NCBI RefSeq assembly: GCF_025847205.1
Contig: NZ_JAOYTH010000002.1
Span: 454,952 to 518,951, forward strand
Source of the DNA: Pararhizobium sp. YC-54
GTDB taxonomy: Bacteria; Pseudomonadota; Alphaproteobacteria; Rhizobiales; Rhizobiaceae
Length of the DNA: 64,000 bases
Direction of reading: 5' to 3'
Shown here: piece after piece, positions 8,604-17,651 of the stretch
Position numbering within the stretch: position 1 is the stretch's first letter
How the letters are laid out: every line of letters starts with the position of its first letter
Translations under genes and position numbers: made by a program
The notes under the pieces: model-generated
The model's database searches: none
What the model was told of the DNA's origin: nothing
Seen by the model: the letters and a program-made list of their open reading frames with translations, nothing else

Positions 8604-10960
8604 CGGCCACCCTCCTCCTGATCCGGATCGTTGTCGGCGATACGGCGCATCGAGCCTGCCTTAAGGCGGATGAGCGACAAAATGGCAAGCCCGGCGATCA
8701 TCACCACGGCAATCTCGCCGAGCGTATCGGTGCCGCGAAAATCGACGATGATGACATTCACCACATTGCCGCCATGGGCGATGGTTTTCGAATACTGGCC
8801 GAAGAAATCGGACAGTGCCGTGTTGAACGGCGCTTGCGTCACTTTCAAGAGCAGCAGCCCGGCGCCGAGCCCGCAGGCAAGCGCGATCGCTGCGTCCGGC
8901 AGCGTCTCGCGCAACGGCCTCTGGTCCGACTGCGACAGCCTGAGCCGCGTCATCACCAGCGCCAGGATGACGACGGCCAGCGTTTCGATCATGAACTGGG
9001 TGAAGGCCAGATCCGGCGCGCCGTAGAGCAGGAAGATGACGGCGACCGAAAACCCCTGGATGCCGAGCGAGACGATCGCCGTCAGCCGGTCCCTGGCCAG
9101 GATAACGGCAAACAGGCCAATCACCGCAATGATCATGATCACCAGCTCGTGCAGCGGAAGGGCTGGAAACACCGGCGCCAGCGCCAGCTCGCCAAACAGC
9201 AACGGCGGCACGACAAGAACGATGGCCACCATCACGAATGTCACGGTCATATAGCTATCGAGCCTGCCGTTCTGCAGCCTTTGGGTAACGGCAAAGGCCA
9301 CGCGCAGGAGACCGCGGATCGCCTGATCGAAACCGCGATCCGGCCCCCAGCCGATAGCGTTGAGAACTGTCGCAACCGCCGCCCGCAGACGGGCAAGACC
9401 GAGATAGAAGCCGGCACCAAGCACAACGGTCAGCACCGACAGGCCAAGCGGCACGCCGATATGCGGCACAAGCGATAGGTCGATGCTGCGTGGTTCGCCG
9501 GCAATGGCCGATGCCATGGGTGAGGAAATCAGCGCGTGGACACGGCCCGGCAGCACGGCGGCGGCAAACCCGGCGAGCGCCAGCACGGCTGGCCCGAGCC
9601 AGAGCAGGACGGGCGCCTCATGCGCGTGCTTCGGCGTCGCCACCGGCCGTCCGATAAACGGCTTCAGCGCCACGGCAAAGGCGACGGCGAACATCAGCGC
9701 ATTGCCGGTCACGGTAAAAGCGGCCAAGCTGATCGAGCGCAGGCTGAAGGACGACAAAGCGGCATAGACCTCCTCCTTCGCCAGAAAGCCGAAGAATGGC
9801 GGCAGCCCGCCCATCGAGATGGCGGCGGCCAGCGCAATCGCAAAGGTGAGCGGCATGGCCGATCGCAGACCGCCAAGCCGGGTGATGTCACGCGCTCCGG
9901 TCTCGTGATCGATGATGCCGGCCACCATGAACAGCGCGCCCTTGAACAGCGAATGCGCGACAAGATAGAGCACCGCCGCCTCGATGGCATGGGGCGCGCC
10001 AAAGCCGGTCAGAAGCACCAGAAGACCGAGTGACGACATGGTCGTATAGGCGAGCATCAGCTTGAGATCGGTCTGGCGCACCGCCAGAAGTGCGCCGGTA
10101 ATGAGCGTCGCAGCACCGAACACCGGCAGGATGACCTGCCACTCCGGCGTGCCGCCAAGCACGGGATTGAGCCGCATCAACAGGTAGACGCCGGCTTTCA
10201 CCATGGTGGCCGAATGCAGGTAGGCCGAGACCGGTGTCGGCGCTTCCATGGCGTTCGGCAGCCAGAAATGGAACGGAAACTGCGCCGACTTGGTGAAGGC
10301 ACCGCCGAGCACCAGGATCAGGGCTGCGAGATAGAGCGGGCTCGCCTTGACCACCGGCCCCAGCGGCGACAGAGCCGAGAACTGGGTGACGCCGGAGATG
10401 TTCCACAGCACGATCAGCCCGGCGAGCAGCAGCAGCCCGCCACCGCCGGTGACGACCAGCGCCTGGAATGCCGCGCGCCTTGCGGCTTGGCGATGGTGAT
10501 CAAAGCCGATCAAAAGGAACGAGGTGATCGAGGTCAGTTCCCAGAAGACGAACAGCATCAGAAAACTGTCCGAGGCCACCAGACCGAGCATCGATCCCAT
10601 GAACATCAACAGGAACGAGAAGAAGCGCCCCTGATGCGGATGGCCTTTGAGATAACCGCCGGAATAGAGCACGATCAGCGCGCCGATGCCGGAAATCAAC
10701 AGCAGGAAGGTCAGCGACAGCCCGTCCAGCAGCCAGGAGAAACTGACATTGAAGGACGGCACCCAGAGATAGCCGCCGATCACGGTTTCGCCACGGGCGA
10801 TTTCGGCCGAAAACCCGAGAAAATGCAGGAAGACAAAGGCGGGAATGAGCGCCAGCACCCAGGCTGCGTTATGGCCGAGAACCCGCGTCAGAGCGGGTGC
10901 CGCGAGCGCGCCCAGAAAGGGAAGGCAAAGGGCCAGAAATGTCAGGTCTGCGACATTCAC
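8600..10960 (-). CDS. mnhA: Na+(K+)/H+ antiporter subunit A
   Basis: Subunit A, the largest part of the complex, 786 residues. The N-terminal two thirds is a NuoL-like proton-antiporter domain; visible blocks are [37 protein letters not shown] and [20 protein letters not shown]. The last third holds the MrpA-specific region, including [20 protein letters not shown] and [20 protein letters not shown]. Length fits group 1 MrpA, without the extra MrpB fusion found in group 2 Pha systems. Translation appears to start at GTG 10960 with only a weak ribosome site. It is the first gene of the operon; the promoter should lie in the 250 bases before msrB. Confidence 0.95.
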   Translation of the reverse strand: MNVADLTFLALCLPFLGALAAPALTRVLGHNAAWVLALIPAFVFLHFLGFSAEIARGETVIGGYLWVPSFNVSFSWLLDGLSLTFLLLISGIGALIVLYSGGYLKGHPHQGRFFSFLLMFMGSMLGLVASDSFLMLFVFWELTSITSFLLIGFDHHRQAARRAAFQALVVTGGGGLLLLAGLIVLWNISGVTQFSALSPLGPVVKASPLYLAALILVLGGAFTKSAQFPFHFWLPNAMEAPTPVSAYLHSATMVKAGVYLLMRLNPVLGGTPEWQVILPVFGAATLITGALLAVRQTDLKLMLAYTTMSSLGLLVLLTGFGAPHAIEAAVLYLVAHSLFKGALFMVAGIIDHETGARDITRLGGLRSAMPLTFAIALAAAISMGGLPPFFGFLAKEEVYAALSSFSLRSISLAAFTVTGNALMFAVAFAVALKPFIGRPVATPKHAHEAPVLLWLGPAVLALAGFAAAVLPGRVHALISSPMASAIAGEPRSIDLSLVPHIGVPLGLSVLTVVLGAGFYLGLARLRAAVATVLNAIGWGPDRGFDQAIRGLLRVAFAVTQRLQNGRLDSYMTVTFVMVAIVLVVPPLLFGELALAPVFPALPLHELVIMIIAVIGLFAVILARDRLTAIVSLGIQGFSVAVIFLLYGAPDLAFTQFMIETLAVVILALVMTRLRLSQSDQRPLRETLPDAAIALACGLGAGLLLLKVTQAPFNTALSDFFGQYSKTIAHGGNVVNVIIVDFRGTDTLGEIAVVMIAGLAILSLIRLKAGSMRRIADNDPDQEEGGR

Positions 10961-11214
10961 GGGTCAGCGGGGCCTTTCAGGGTTGTCGGTGACGAAAGCA
11001 GGATGCCGGCGACGAATGCCGCGAGGGATGCATTGGGGATAAGCCAAGCGGTTGGCAAACTCAAGGTTGCCGACAGATATACAGGCCCCCCGGCCCGCCT
11101 TCACCGTAAAATACCAGCCACAAGGGTGTTATCTATTTTGATCGTCCGGGTGCCGGCCACGGTTGCCGGAACCGGAGCGGCGCCTATGTTTTCGATGAGA
11201 TCAGGGAGGGATTG

Positions 11215-11622
11215 ATGCGCGACACCAGCACCTTGAAAGTGATGAAGACCGACGCGGAATGGCGGGCGCAGCTGACCCCGGACCAGTATCGCATCACCCG
11301 CCAGAACGGCACCGAGCGGGCCTTTTCAGGTCCGGATTTCGAACCGGGCAGGCATGGCACCTATCACTGCATCTGCTGCAACCGGCCGCTCTTTCGCTCA
11401 AAGGCCCAATTCGATGCCGGCACCGGCTGGCCGAGCTTTCTCGCACCGATGACCGATGATGCGGTCACCCGGCACCCCGATGCTTCCTATGGCCTGACCC
11501 GCACGGAAATCCGCTGCGCCGATTGCGAGGCGCATCTCGGCCATGTCTTTCCCGACGGCCCGCCACCGACCGGCCTGCGCTACAGCATCAACGGTGTCGC
11601 CCTGTCGTTTGAACAGGAATGA
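11215..11622 (+). CDS. msrB: Methionine (R)-sulfoxide reductase MsrB with Ser at the catalytic Cys position
   Basis: MsrB reduces methionine-R-sulfoxide in proteins. The 135-residue protein has the two zinc CxxC pairs (CICC in [10 protein letters not shown] and CADC in [17 protein letters not shown]) and the GTGWPSF substrate motif. The catalytic cysteine normally sits in RYCxN; here the codon at 11584-11586 is AGC and the motif reads RYSINGVAL (Ser at about residue 124). If correct, activity should be greatly reduced or altered. ATG 11215 follows GGGAGGG closely; TTG 11212 is also in frame. The last 100 bases are duplicated at 11916-12015, and that copy carries the same AGC, so it is not a single-read error. 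Confidence 0.92.
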   Translation: MRDTSTLKVMKTDAEWRAQLTPDQYRITRQNGTERAFSGPDFEPGRHGTYHCICCNRPLFRSKAQFDAGTGWPSFLAPMTDDAVTRHPDASYGLTRTEIRCADCEAHLGHVFPDGPPPTGLRYSINGVALSFEQE

Positions 11623-11683
11623 CCCGCAAGCCGGGGTAACCAAGGACCTATCTGATATTTGACCGCCAGCCGAGATGCGTGCG

Positions 11684-11915
11684 CTACACAGAAGCGCTGC
11701 TGATGCAGGTGAGAACGGCGGAATAATGCACCGCAGCGGCAGTGACGACAAAGCCGTGCCAGATGGCGTTCTGGAAGCGCAGCTTTTCCCAGACGTGGAA
11801 GATCACGCCGCAGGAATAGAGTATGCCGCCCACAAGGATGAGAATCAGCGTCGTTTCCGTCAGCTGCGACAAAAGCGGACCGGCAGCAAAGACGCCGCTC
11901 CAGCCCATGGCGAGG
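11684..11915 (-). pseudogene. Duplicated 3' fragment of the hemolysin-III gene
   Basis: This stretch repeats the last 77 codons of the hemolysin-III gene at 12077-12736, from [17 protein letters not shown] to the stop codon. The frame continues upstream into msrB-derived antisense sequence up to 11959, giving an artificial 91-residue ORF ([15 protein letters not shown]...). It has no promoter or start of its own and is a by-product of the tandem duplication. Confidence 0.9.
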
Positions 11916-12015
11916 TTGCGAGGCGCATCTCGGCCATGTCTTTCCCGACGGCCCGCCACCGACCGGCCTGCGCTACAGCATCAACGGTGTCGCCCTGTCG
12001 TTTGAACAGGAATGA
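11916..12015 (+). pseudogene. Duplicated 3' fragment of msrB
   Basis: The last 33 codons of msrB, from the second zinc CxxC region to the stop, repeated 393 bases downstream of the original. It includes the same TAC-AGC codons (RYS). There is no start codon or ribosome site, so it is not expected to be translated. Confidence 0.9.
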
Positions 12016-12076
12016 CCCGCAAGCCGGGGTAACCAAGGACCTATCTGATATTTGACCGCCAGCCGAGATGCGTGCG

Positions 12077-12736
12077 CTACACAGAAGCGCTGCTGATGCA
12101 GGTGAGAACGGCGGAATAATGCACCGCAGCGGCAGTGACGACAAAGCCGTGCCAGATGGCGTTCTGGAAGCGCAGCTTTTCCCAGACGTGGAAGATCACG
12201 CCGCAGGAATAGAGTATGCCGCCCACAAGGATGAGAATCAGCGTCGTTTCCGTCAGCTGCGACAAAAGCGGACCGGCAGCAAAGACGCCGCTCCAGCCCA
12301 TGGCGAGGTAAAGCAGGATGGCCACCTTGTCGAAGCGGCCGGGAAAGACGCACTTGATCAGCACGCCGACGATGGCGATCGTCCAGATGCCGATCAGCAT
12401 GCCGAACAGGTAGGGATCGTCCCAGCCGCGTTGCAGGAAGGGCGTATAGGTGGCGGCGATCAGGATGAAGATCGACGAATGGTCGAAGCGGCGCAGGAAC
12501 CATTTGGTCTGCGATACCGGATAGAGATTATACAGGAAGGAGATCGACAGCGTCGCCACCAGCCCCGCGCCATAGATCCAGGCGGCGATCAGCTGTCCGG
12601 ACGTGCTCCAGACGCTGGCATAGAAGATCATCGCCGTGACGCCGACCAGCGCAAACGCAAGGCCGATGCCATGAACGACGCCATCGGCAATCAGCTCAGA
12701 GCGATCGTAGTTCCATTTGATGCCCTTGATCTCCAC
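12077..12736 (-). CDS. Hemolysin III family membrane protein (HlyIII/PAQR-like)
   Basis: A 219-residue integral membrane protein with seven hydrophobic segments and the PAQR/HlyIII family motifs. These include ELIADGVVHGIGLAFALVGV at the start, RRFDHSSIFILIAATYTPF in the middle and the C-terminal HVWEKLRFQNAIWHGFVV with HYSAV. The conserved His and Asp residues that bind zinc in this superfamily appear present (VHGIG, FDHSSIF, IWHGFV). Start is GTG 12736 with GAGGGG seven bases upstream. It is convergent with msrB. Its 3' third is duplicated next door. True haemolytic activity is not implied; many members are membrane hydrolases or of unknown role. Confidence 0.92.
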   Translation of the reverse strand: MEIKGIKWNYDRSELIADGVVHGIGLAFALVGVTAMIFYASVWSTSGQLIAAWIYGAGLVATLSISFLYNLYPVSQTKWFLRRFDHSSIFILIAATYTPFLQRGWDDPYLFGMLIGIWTIAIVGVLIKCVFPGRFDKVAILLYLAMGWSGVFAAGPLLSQLTETTLILILVGGILYSCGVIFHVWEKLRFQNAIWHGFVVTAAAVHYSAVLTCISSASV

Positions 12737-13041
12737 GGCAGCCCCTCAACACTTCATTCCGGTATTTCATTCCGGTATTTCATTTCGGCTGGGCCTCTTT
12801 TCACCACGGCCCTGCCCGCCCCCCAAACCACCATCGCAGTTTGCCGCCAACAGGGACGCCCGGCAAGCCCGGCAACCGCAGCAATCTGACACAGGGTTAA
12901 AGGCTGAAACAGGGCCGGAAAGATCAACAATTGCAACAGTCAGACATCTCGCCTGGGACGGCATGCTCACACGCAACGGGCGGCAGTCCGGCAAGGCTGC
13001 CGCTTTCGAAGGCCGAGCAAAAGGCGCGTCCGGCTTGTGGC
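12737..13041. other. Intergenic region with a 13 bp tandem repeat
   Basis: About 305 bases upstream of the hemolysin-III gene and downstream of the stress-protein gene. CATTCCGGTATTT occurs twice in tandem (12755-12767 and 12768-12780), with a third partial unit. I see no gene or terminator. Confidence 0.5.
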
Positions 13042-13464
13042 TCAGCGGTCGATCAGCACCGCGCATTTGCAATGGCTGGCGACGCGGCTGGCGGTCGAGC
13101 CGATGAAATAATCGATCAGCCCCGGCCGGTGCGAGGCGATGATGACCAGGTCGCCCTGCGCCTCTTCGGCATAGGCGTTGATCACGCCGGCCGCACCGCC
13201 GATGCGGATTTCGACGCGGCCTTTGATGCCATGCTTTGCCATGAGATCGATCAAGGTCTTCCTGGCATGCCCGCGCGAGGCCTCCATCATTTCCAGCGGA
13301 AAATCGACGATCATGTAGCCCTGGGCATAGGCGTTCAGATCCTCGAGGACGTTGAGCAGGATGATCTCGCCGCCCTCGTCGAGCAGCGACTTGGCGCGCT
13401 CCAGGACCTTTTCGCCGTGCTCCAGCTGGTCCATGGCAATCGGAACGATAATTCTCGAATACAT
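13042..13464 (-). CDS. Universal stress protein (UspA family)
   Basis: A 140-residue single-domain universal stress protein. It begins with the typical YSRIIVPIAMD strand and ends with an ATP-binding-type signature, SHRPGLIDYFIGSTASRV followed by CAVLIDR, which matches the G-x2-G-x9-G-S/T pattern. Members bind ATP and help in stress survival; the target here is unknown. The frame extends to 13611, but ATG 13464 has GAGGAG six bases upstream. It stands alone. Confidence 0.92.
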   Translation of the reverse strand: MYSRIIVPIAMDQLEHGEKVLERAKSLLDEGGEIILLNVLEDLNAYAQGYMIVDFPLEMMEASRGHARKTLIDLMAKHGIKGRVEIRIGGAAGVINAYAEEAQGDLVIIASHRPGLIDYFIGSTASRVASHCKCAVLIDR

Positions 13465-13707
13465 GACTGTCTCCTCGGGTTCGCCGCGCCGGCCACGGCG
13501 GGCTGACGGCCTGTCTTGCAGACCATCATCCGCTGGTTGCGCGGATAGATTCAATATAGGTGCGCGAATGGAAAAGTCACAACCCGCCATACGGTCGCAG
13601 GCGATTGTCAACAGGCTGAGAACAGTACATCGTCAATACCGCACCTTCCGTGAACGCCGCGCGCGCGTCATATAGTTCCATGAAGAGTATCAGACGGGAC
13701 CGGACCG

Positions 13708-14667
13708 ATGGCCAGCTTCGACAGACGCACGTTCATGAAATTTTCGGCCACGGCATTGGTCGCCGGAAGCACCGTCACCACCACCAAGGCAGGAAGCACG
13801 CCCATGACCGTTCACGCCGAAGACCACGCCGTCCGCATGCCCGCCTATATCGATCATTCGCATCTTGTCGTGCGCGACCTGCCGATGGTCTCTTCCTGGT
13901 ACCAGACGATCATGGGGCTGACGCCGCTCGAAAAGACGGCAAGCGGCGAAACGCTCGGCGTTGCCGGCCGTCCGTTGCTGACGCTGACAACGCAAGGCAA
14001 TGCGGCGATTGCGCCGCAGAATGCGCCGGGCCTGTTCCACACGGCCTTCCTTGTGCCCGACCGCACCGAGCTTGGCCGCTGGCTCGCGCATATCGCCCAT
14101 AACAACGTGCCTTTGCAGGGCGCGTCCGACCATCTGGTTTCGGAGGCCATCTATCTCGGCGACCCGGAAGGCAACGGCATCGAGGTCTATCGCGACCGGC
14201 CGCGCGACGAGTGGAACTTTATAGAGGACGGCATGGTGAAGATGGCGACGCTGCCGCTCGACCTGCAGGCGCTCTATGACGAAGCCCCGAAGGACAAGTG
14301 GGACGGCATGGCCGAGGGCACTGCCATTGGCCATATCCATCTGCAGGTTTCCGACATTCCGCAGGCCAACGCGTTTTTCCGCGATGTGCTCGGCCTTAAC
14401 CTGATGGCCACCTATCCCGGTGCCAGCTTCTTTGCCTCGGGCAAGTATCACCATCATGTCGGCGCCAATATCTGGAACTCGCGCGGTGCGCCGAAGCGTC
14501 AGGCCAACATGACCGGCCTGTCGGACTATACGGTCCATTTCAACGATCCGGCCAAGCTGCAGAACGCCGTTGCCAGGCTCGACGAACTGGAAATCCCGGT
14601 GACCCGCAACGGCGATACCGTTTCCCTGATCGACCCCTGGGGCATCGGCCTGAAGCTGGTCGGCTGA
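13708..14667 (+). CDS. VOC family (glyoxalase/extradiol dioxygenase-like) protein with Tat-like signal
   Basis: A 319-residue protein with two vicinal-oxygen-chelate modules, about residues 48-165 (HSHLVVRDLPMVSSWYQTIMG ... YLGDPEGNGIEVYRDRP) and 210-318 (IGHIHLQVSDIPQANAFF ... LIDPWGIGLKLV). This is the layout of CatE-like catechol 2,3-dioxygenases. Candidate metal ligands are His of IDHSHL, His of IGHIHL and Glu of GIEVYRD. The N-terminus DRRTFMKFSATALVAGS looks like a twin-arginine signal, unusual for this family. ATG 13804 (MTVHAEDH) has a better ribosome site (AGGAAG) and would give a cytoplasmic form, so two products are possible. The substrate is unknown. Confidence 0.85.
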   Translation: MASFDRRTFMKFSATALVAGSTVTTTKAGSTPMTVHAEDHAVRMPAYIDHSHLVVRDLPMVSSWYQTIMGLTPLEKTASGETLGVAGRPLLTLTTQGNAAIAPQNAPGLFHTAFLVPDRTELGRWLAHIAHNNVPLQGASDHLVSEAIYLGDPEGNGIEVYRDRPRDEWNFIEDGMVKMATLPLDLQALYDEAPKDKWDGMAEGTAIGHIHLQVSDIPQANAFFRDVLGLNLMATYPGASFFASGKYHHHVGANIWNSRGAPKRQANMTGLSDYTVHFNDPAKLQNAVARLDELEIPVTRNGDTVSLIDPWGIGLKLVG

Positions 14668-14697
14668 CGCGCTGCGCTCAAGCCTGCAGGCGAAATC

Positions 14698-14729
14698 GCC
14701 GTCCGCACCTTGAAGCAGGTGCGGACGGC
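14698..14729. terminator. Strong hairpin between convergent genes
   Basis: A perfect 12 bp stem: GCCGTCCGCACC (14698-14709) with GGTGCGGACGGC (14718-14729), eight-base loop. It lacks a long U tract but lies 30 bases after the VOC stop and before the convergent aztD-like stop, so it may end transcription from either side. Confidence 0.55.
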
Positions 14730-14735
14730 AGAGTA

Positions 14736-14765
14736 ATACCAAGTCTCGATGATAGAGACTGGTAT
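14736..14765. repeat. Solo hairpin made of the 22.5 kb element's terminal repeat
   Basis: ATACCAAGTCTC (14736-14747), a short spacer, then GAGACTGGTAT. The left arm and spacer (ATACCAAGTCTCGATGATAG) are the same as the outermost 20 bases of the terminal inverted repeats of the element at 22484-22747. Here the two arms are directly joined with no interior. Confidence 0.75.
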
Positions 14766-14770
14766 AAATA

Positions 14771-16000
14771 TCAATGCGTTGCGCCGGAGCCGCCAACCGC
14801 GACGATTGCGAACGGCATGCCCTTGACGGGAATAGCCGCGGTTTCCTTCAGGGTTTCGCTATCGATCATCCGCACCAGGCTGTGGCGGGGATCGGTGATG
14901 GCGATGCCAGCGCCGGCAACAGCAAGCCGCGGCCGCGGGTCGCGCCAATGGCCATCCTTGCTGTAGGGCTCAGTGACGCCAGCCGAGCGGACGATCTGGC
15001 CACTGACGACATCCAGCACATGCAGCTTGCCATCTTCGGTCAGGATATAGGCGTTGCGGACATTGGCCGGGTCGAGGACGAAATCGACACGGCGGGTAGG
15101 CAGTTCGACAAGACGGTAAGGCGTCTCACTGTCCGGATCGATCAGCACGACCTTGTCCTCACCGTAGTTGCCGAGAAAGAACTGCATCGACCGGCCGCCG
15201 AGCAGGGTCGACACCTTACCCTCCGGCAAATCGCTGCCATAGGCGACCATCTCTAGCTTCGGTCCGCCAAGCCCGCCCGGCCGGGCGACAAGAACGCCCT
15301 CCTCGCAACCGAAGGCCACTAGACGCGCCGATGCCGCTTCGCCATGCAGGTCCGTGCATGTGGCGGCATCGCCAAGCTGTTTTCCGGACCGGTCGACAAC
15401 ACGCAGGCCGAGCCTCGGGGGAAGTTCGTCCGGCTTTACCTCCGTCGTCATGTTCGGCACGGAAACGAGGATGTGCTTGCCCATCGGCACCGCCACGCCA
15501 TGATGCGCAGCCGTGGTATCGACGCTTGCCGCCTGCCCCTTGCCCGCAAGCAGTGCGCTCTCCTGAAACATATCCACCTTGCCGCCGCGGTCATAGAAGA
15601 TTGCCACATCGTCGCCATGAGTGACCACATGGCCCGGCTTCTTGCCGGTGATGGCAGCGGGCAGCAGCTTCGGATCGGAGATGTCGATATCGCGATGCTC
15701 GCCATGGTCGGAAAGCGCAATGCCGGAGGCGATGACCTGCACGGTGCCCTTGTCGCCCTGCACCGCAAAAACGGTCTTGCCGCTTTCGCTTAACGACAGC
15801 GCTGCGTAGCCACCAAGGTCGAAGCGGCCAAGTTCGCTGCCGCTTGCCGCATCGAGCGCCCGCACCACCGGCTGGGTGTGATCGGCGACGAACAGCCGCC
15901 ATGTTTCCTTGCTGTCATCGGCGAAGGCTGGAAGGGGAGACAGCGCCGTCAGCGCCAGAATTGCGGCGGCCCGCATCGGTTTGCCAAGATGGAACGGCAT
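14771..16000 (-). CDS. aztD: AztD-like periplasmic zinc metallochaperone (beta-propeller)
   Basis: A 409-residue exported protein with a signal peptide (MRAAAILALTALSPLPAFA) and a repeated-strand body typical of a YVTN/beta-propeller fold. The early WRLFVADHTQPVVRALDAAS and His-rich segments (DHGEHRDID, GHVVTHGDDVAIFYDRGGK, TTAAHHGVAVPMGKH) match AztD, the zinc chaperone that feeds the AztABC zinc importer. No aztABC gene is in the window, so this copy is an orphan here. A Zur-like palindrome lies just before the ATG (16015-16036), which supports zinc control. The ribosome site AGGAG is good. The family assignment is from remembered motifs, not a search. Confidence 0.8.
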   Translation of the reverse strand: MPFHLGKPMRAAAILALTALSPLPAFADDSKETWRLFVADHTQPVVRALDAASGSELGRFDLGGYAALSLSESGKTVFAVQGDKGTVQVIASGIALSDHGEHRDIDISDPKLLPAAITGKKPGHVVTHGDDVAIFYDRGGKVDMFQESALLAGKGQAASVDTTAAHHGVAVPMGKHILVSVPNMTTEVKPDELPPRLGLRVVDRSGKQLGDAATCTDLHGEAASARLVAFGCEEGVLVARPGGLGGPKLEMVAYGSDLPEGKVSTLLGGRSMQFFLGNYGEDKVVLIDPDSETPYRLVELPTRRVDFVLDPANVRNAYILTEDGKLHVLDVVSGQIVRSAGVTEPYSKDGHWRDPRPRLAVAGAGIAITDPRHSLVRMIDSETLKETAAIPVKGMPFAIVAVGGSGATH

Positions 16001-16014
16001 GGGATTCTCCTACA

Positions 16015-16036
16015 AATGTTTATGTAATAACGTTAC
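16015..16036 (-). promoter_or_regulatory. Candidate Zur box upstream of the aztD-like gene
   Basis: The imperfect palindrome AATGTTTATGTAATAACGTT lies 15 bases before the start codon. It resembles alphaproteobacterial Zur sites (AATGTTATA...TATAACATT). A weaker related half, GCGTTATAAAGTTAC, follows. Confidence 0.45.
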
Positions 16037-16544
16037 AAATTGAGCGTTATAAAGTTACAAGCGCCTTGTCCAGACGGAAAATGCGGCAGCTGGAATTCTG
16101 CCGGTGTTTAATTCGGAGAACACCGGCCGGCCGGGACAACTGATCCAACGGAATGCATCACGGGACATGGGACACGGCGCACGGCGCCATTCGATATTGC
16201 AGGCGGCGGCAAGGCGATTCTTGTCCTCAAACGCCCTCTTGGCCTGCGCTTATTTTCCACCCCAATAAAGGTCAAGTAACCGTTCGTACATTCGCGTCAA
16301 CTACTATTGCTCATCCATAACAACTGGTGTATTCACACAATAACAAAATTAAAACTGCGTTACAAATTTCTTACCAAGACAAAATTTCATCATTTTGTCA
16401 CAAAACTGACGCGTTTCTTGCTCGAAATTTAGGCAAAATGCACAATATTTCTGTTTATACCGGCTAATTTCCCACGGTAATATTTAAAAACACAAAACAA
16501 CTACCAGTAGCAAGTCTAATAGTTAATATAATGCGGGGTTTGAA
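16037..16544. other. AT-rich intergenic region before the glycosyltransferase gene
   Basis: About 500 bases, strongly AT-rich from 16260 to 16540, with no convincing ORF. It must hold the promoters of the divergent aztD-like and glycosyltransferase genes. AT-rich DNA ahead of surface-polysaccharide genes is the kind of target MucR binds; that is inference. Confidence 0.45.
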
Positions 16545-17582
16545 ATGACGATCAATATCGCTGTCATAATACCTTTCTATCAGGCGGAAGACGGAATTTT
16601 GCGCAGGGCGCTCGCCTCGGTCGAGATGCAGCAGCTGCCCGCCGGCGTTACACTGAAGGTCGTTATCGTCGATGACGCTTCGCCGCACGCAGCCAGCAAG
16701 GAGCTCGAAGGGTTCTCGTTCAAGAGCGGCCATGCGCTGAACGTCATCTCGCAGGTCAATTCCGGCCCTGCCGGAGCGCGGAATACCGGCTTGAACAGCC
16801 TTTCCGGCGAGGAGATCGATTTTGTCTCGTTCCTCGACTCCGACGACATCTGGACACCCCTGCACATCCAAAGGGCCTTGTCGGGCCTGCGCGACAGCGA
16901 CTTCTTCTTCTGCAATCACATAAGGAGCAAGCATTACGGCGATTATTTCCGTTGCCTGCCCGAGACATGGCAGGCGCTCAGCCAAAACCGGGGGACGGGA
17001 TATTCGCAGCCGGTCAGGGTTTTTCGCGCCGGTGAACTGACGCGGACAATGATCCGCGAATGCCCGCCGCAGACATCGACGGTCGTCTACAACTTCCGTA
17101 AAAACCCGGACCTTCGCTTCAACACCTCGCTCAGAAGTGCCGGAGAGGATCACATCTTCTGGATCGAGCTGTCGATCGACAATGCAACGGCTGTGGACAT
17201 TCGGGTGAATGTGAGCTGTGGCGAAGGCCTTAACCTTTATTGGTCGAATGTTTCCTGGGAAAGCCCGAAATCGATCAGCATCCAGGGCTGCCTTGCCATC
17301 CAGTACAACTATATGCGCAACAACGACCGCATCTTTTCCATGGATGTTGAAACGATCGCCTTCAGGCAAAGACTGTATGAGGGCGCCTATGTCTATGCGA
17401 TCCTGCGTGGCGCGGCGAAAAGGTTCCTACCGGACCCCAAGGTCTTCACGAAACTGGTATCGCATTATCCGGCCTTTATCCTGCGCAGCCCCGCCAACCT
17501 TGCCTTCTTTGTGATGAACAGGAAGGTGATGACGGATGTTACATCGGTAAAAAACGTCCCTAACGCAGACCTGGCCGCCTAA
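16545..17582 (+). CDS. Family 2 glycosyltransferase
   Basis: A 345-residue GT-A fold glycosyltransferase. Motifs seen are NIAVIIPFYQ at the N-terminus, IVDDASPH (about 41-48), GPAGARNTGLNS (about 74-85), the metal-binding FLDSDD (D98, D100, D101) and a later acidic site SAGEDHIFWIE. No transmembrane segment is obvious, so it probably acts at the inner face of the membrane. The next gene encodes a sugar-phosphate transferase, suggesting a small surface-polysaccharide unit. The upstream region is AT-rich. Sugar donor and acceptor cannot be read from sequence. Confidence 0.88.
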   Translation: MTINIAVIIPFYQAEDGILRRALASVEMQQLPAGVTLKVVIVDDASPHAASKELEGFSFKSGHALNVISQVNSGPAGARNTGLNSLSGEEIDFVSFLDSDDIWTPLHIQRALSGLRDSDFFFCNHIRSKHYGDYFRCLPETWQALSQNRGTGYSQPVRVFRAGELTRTMIRECPPQTSTVVYNFRKNPDLRFNTSLRSAGEDHIFWIELSIDNATAVDIRVNVSCGEGLNLYWSNVSWESPKSISIQGCLAIQYNYMRNNDRIFSMDVETIAFRQRLYEGAYVYAILRGAAKRFLPDPKVFTKLVSHYPAFILRSPANLAFFVMNRKVMTDVTSVKNVPNADLAA

Positions 17583-17651
17583 GGGGCCTCATTTCCGTTG
17601 GCGCCGCGCCTTGCCTGCCGGGCGCTTTGCCTGGACTGCAAGGCAGGCCTT

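Larger units (their letters stand above)
11523..12308. repeat. 393 bp direct tandem duplication across msrB and hemolysin-III 3' ends
   Basis: Unit 1 (11523-11915) and unit 2 (11916-12308) match by eye throughout. The junction reads GGCGAGGTTGCGAGGCGC, with GCGAGG present at both parental ends, consistent with slip or microhomology joining. The unit contains the last 100 bases of msrB, the 61-base gap, and the last 232 bases of the convergent hemolysin-III gene. Each gene keeps one complete copy. Confidence 0.93.
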
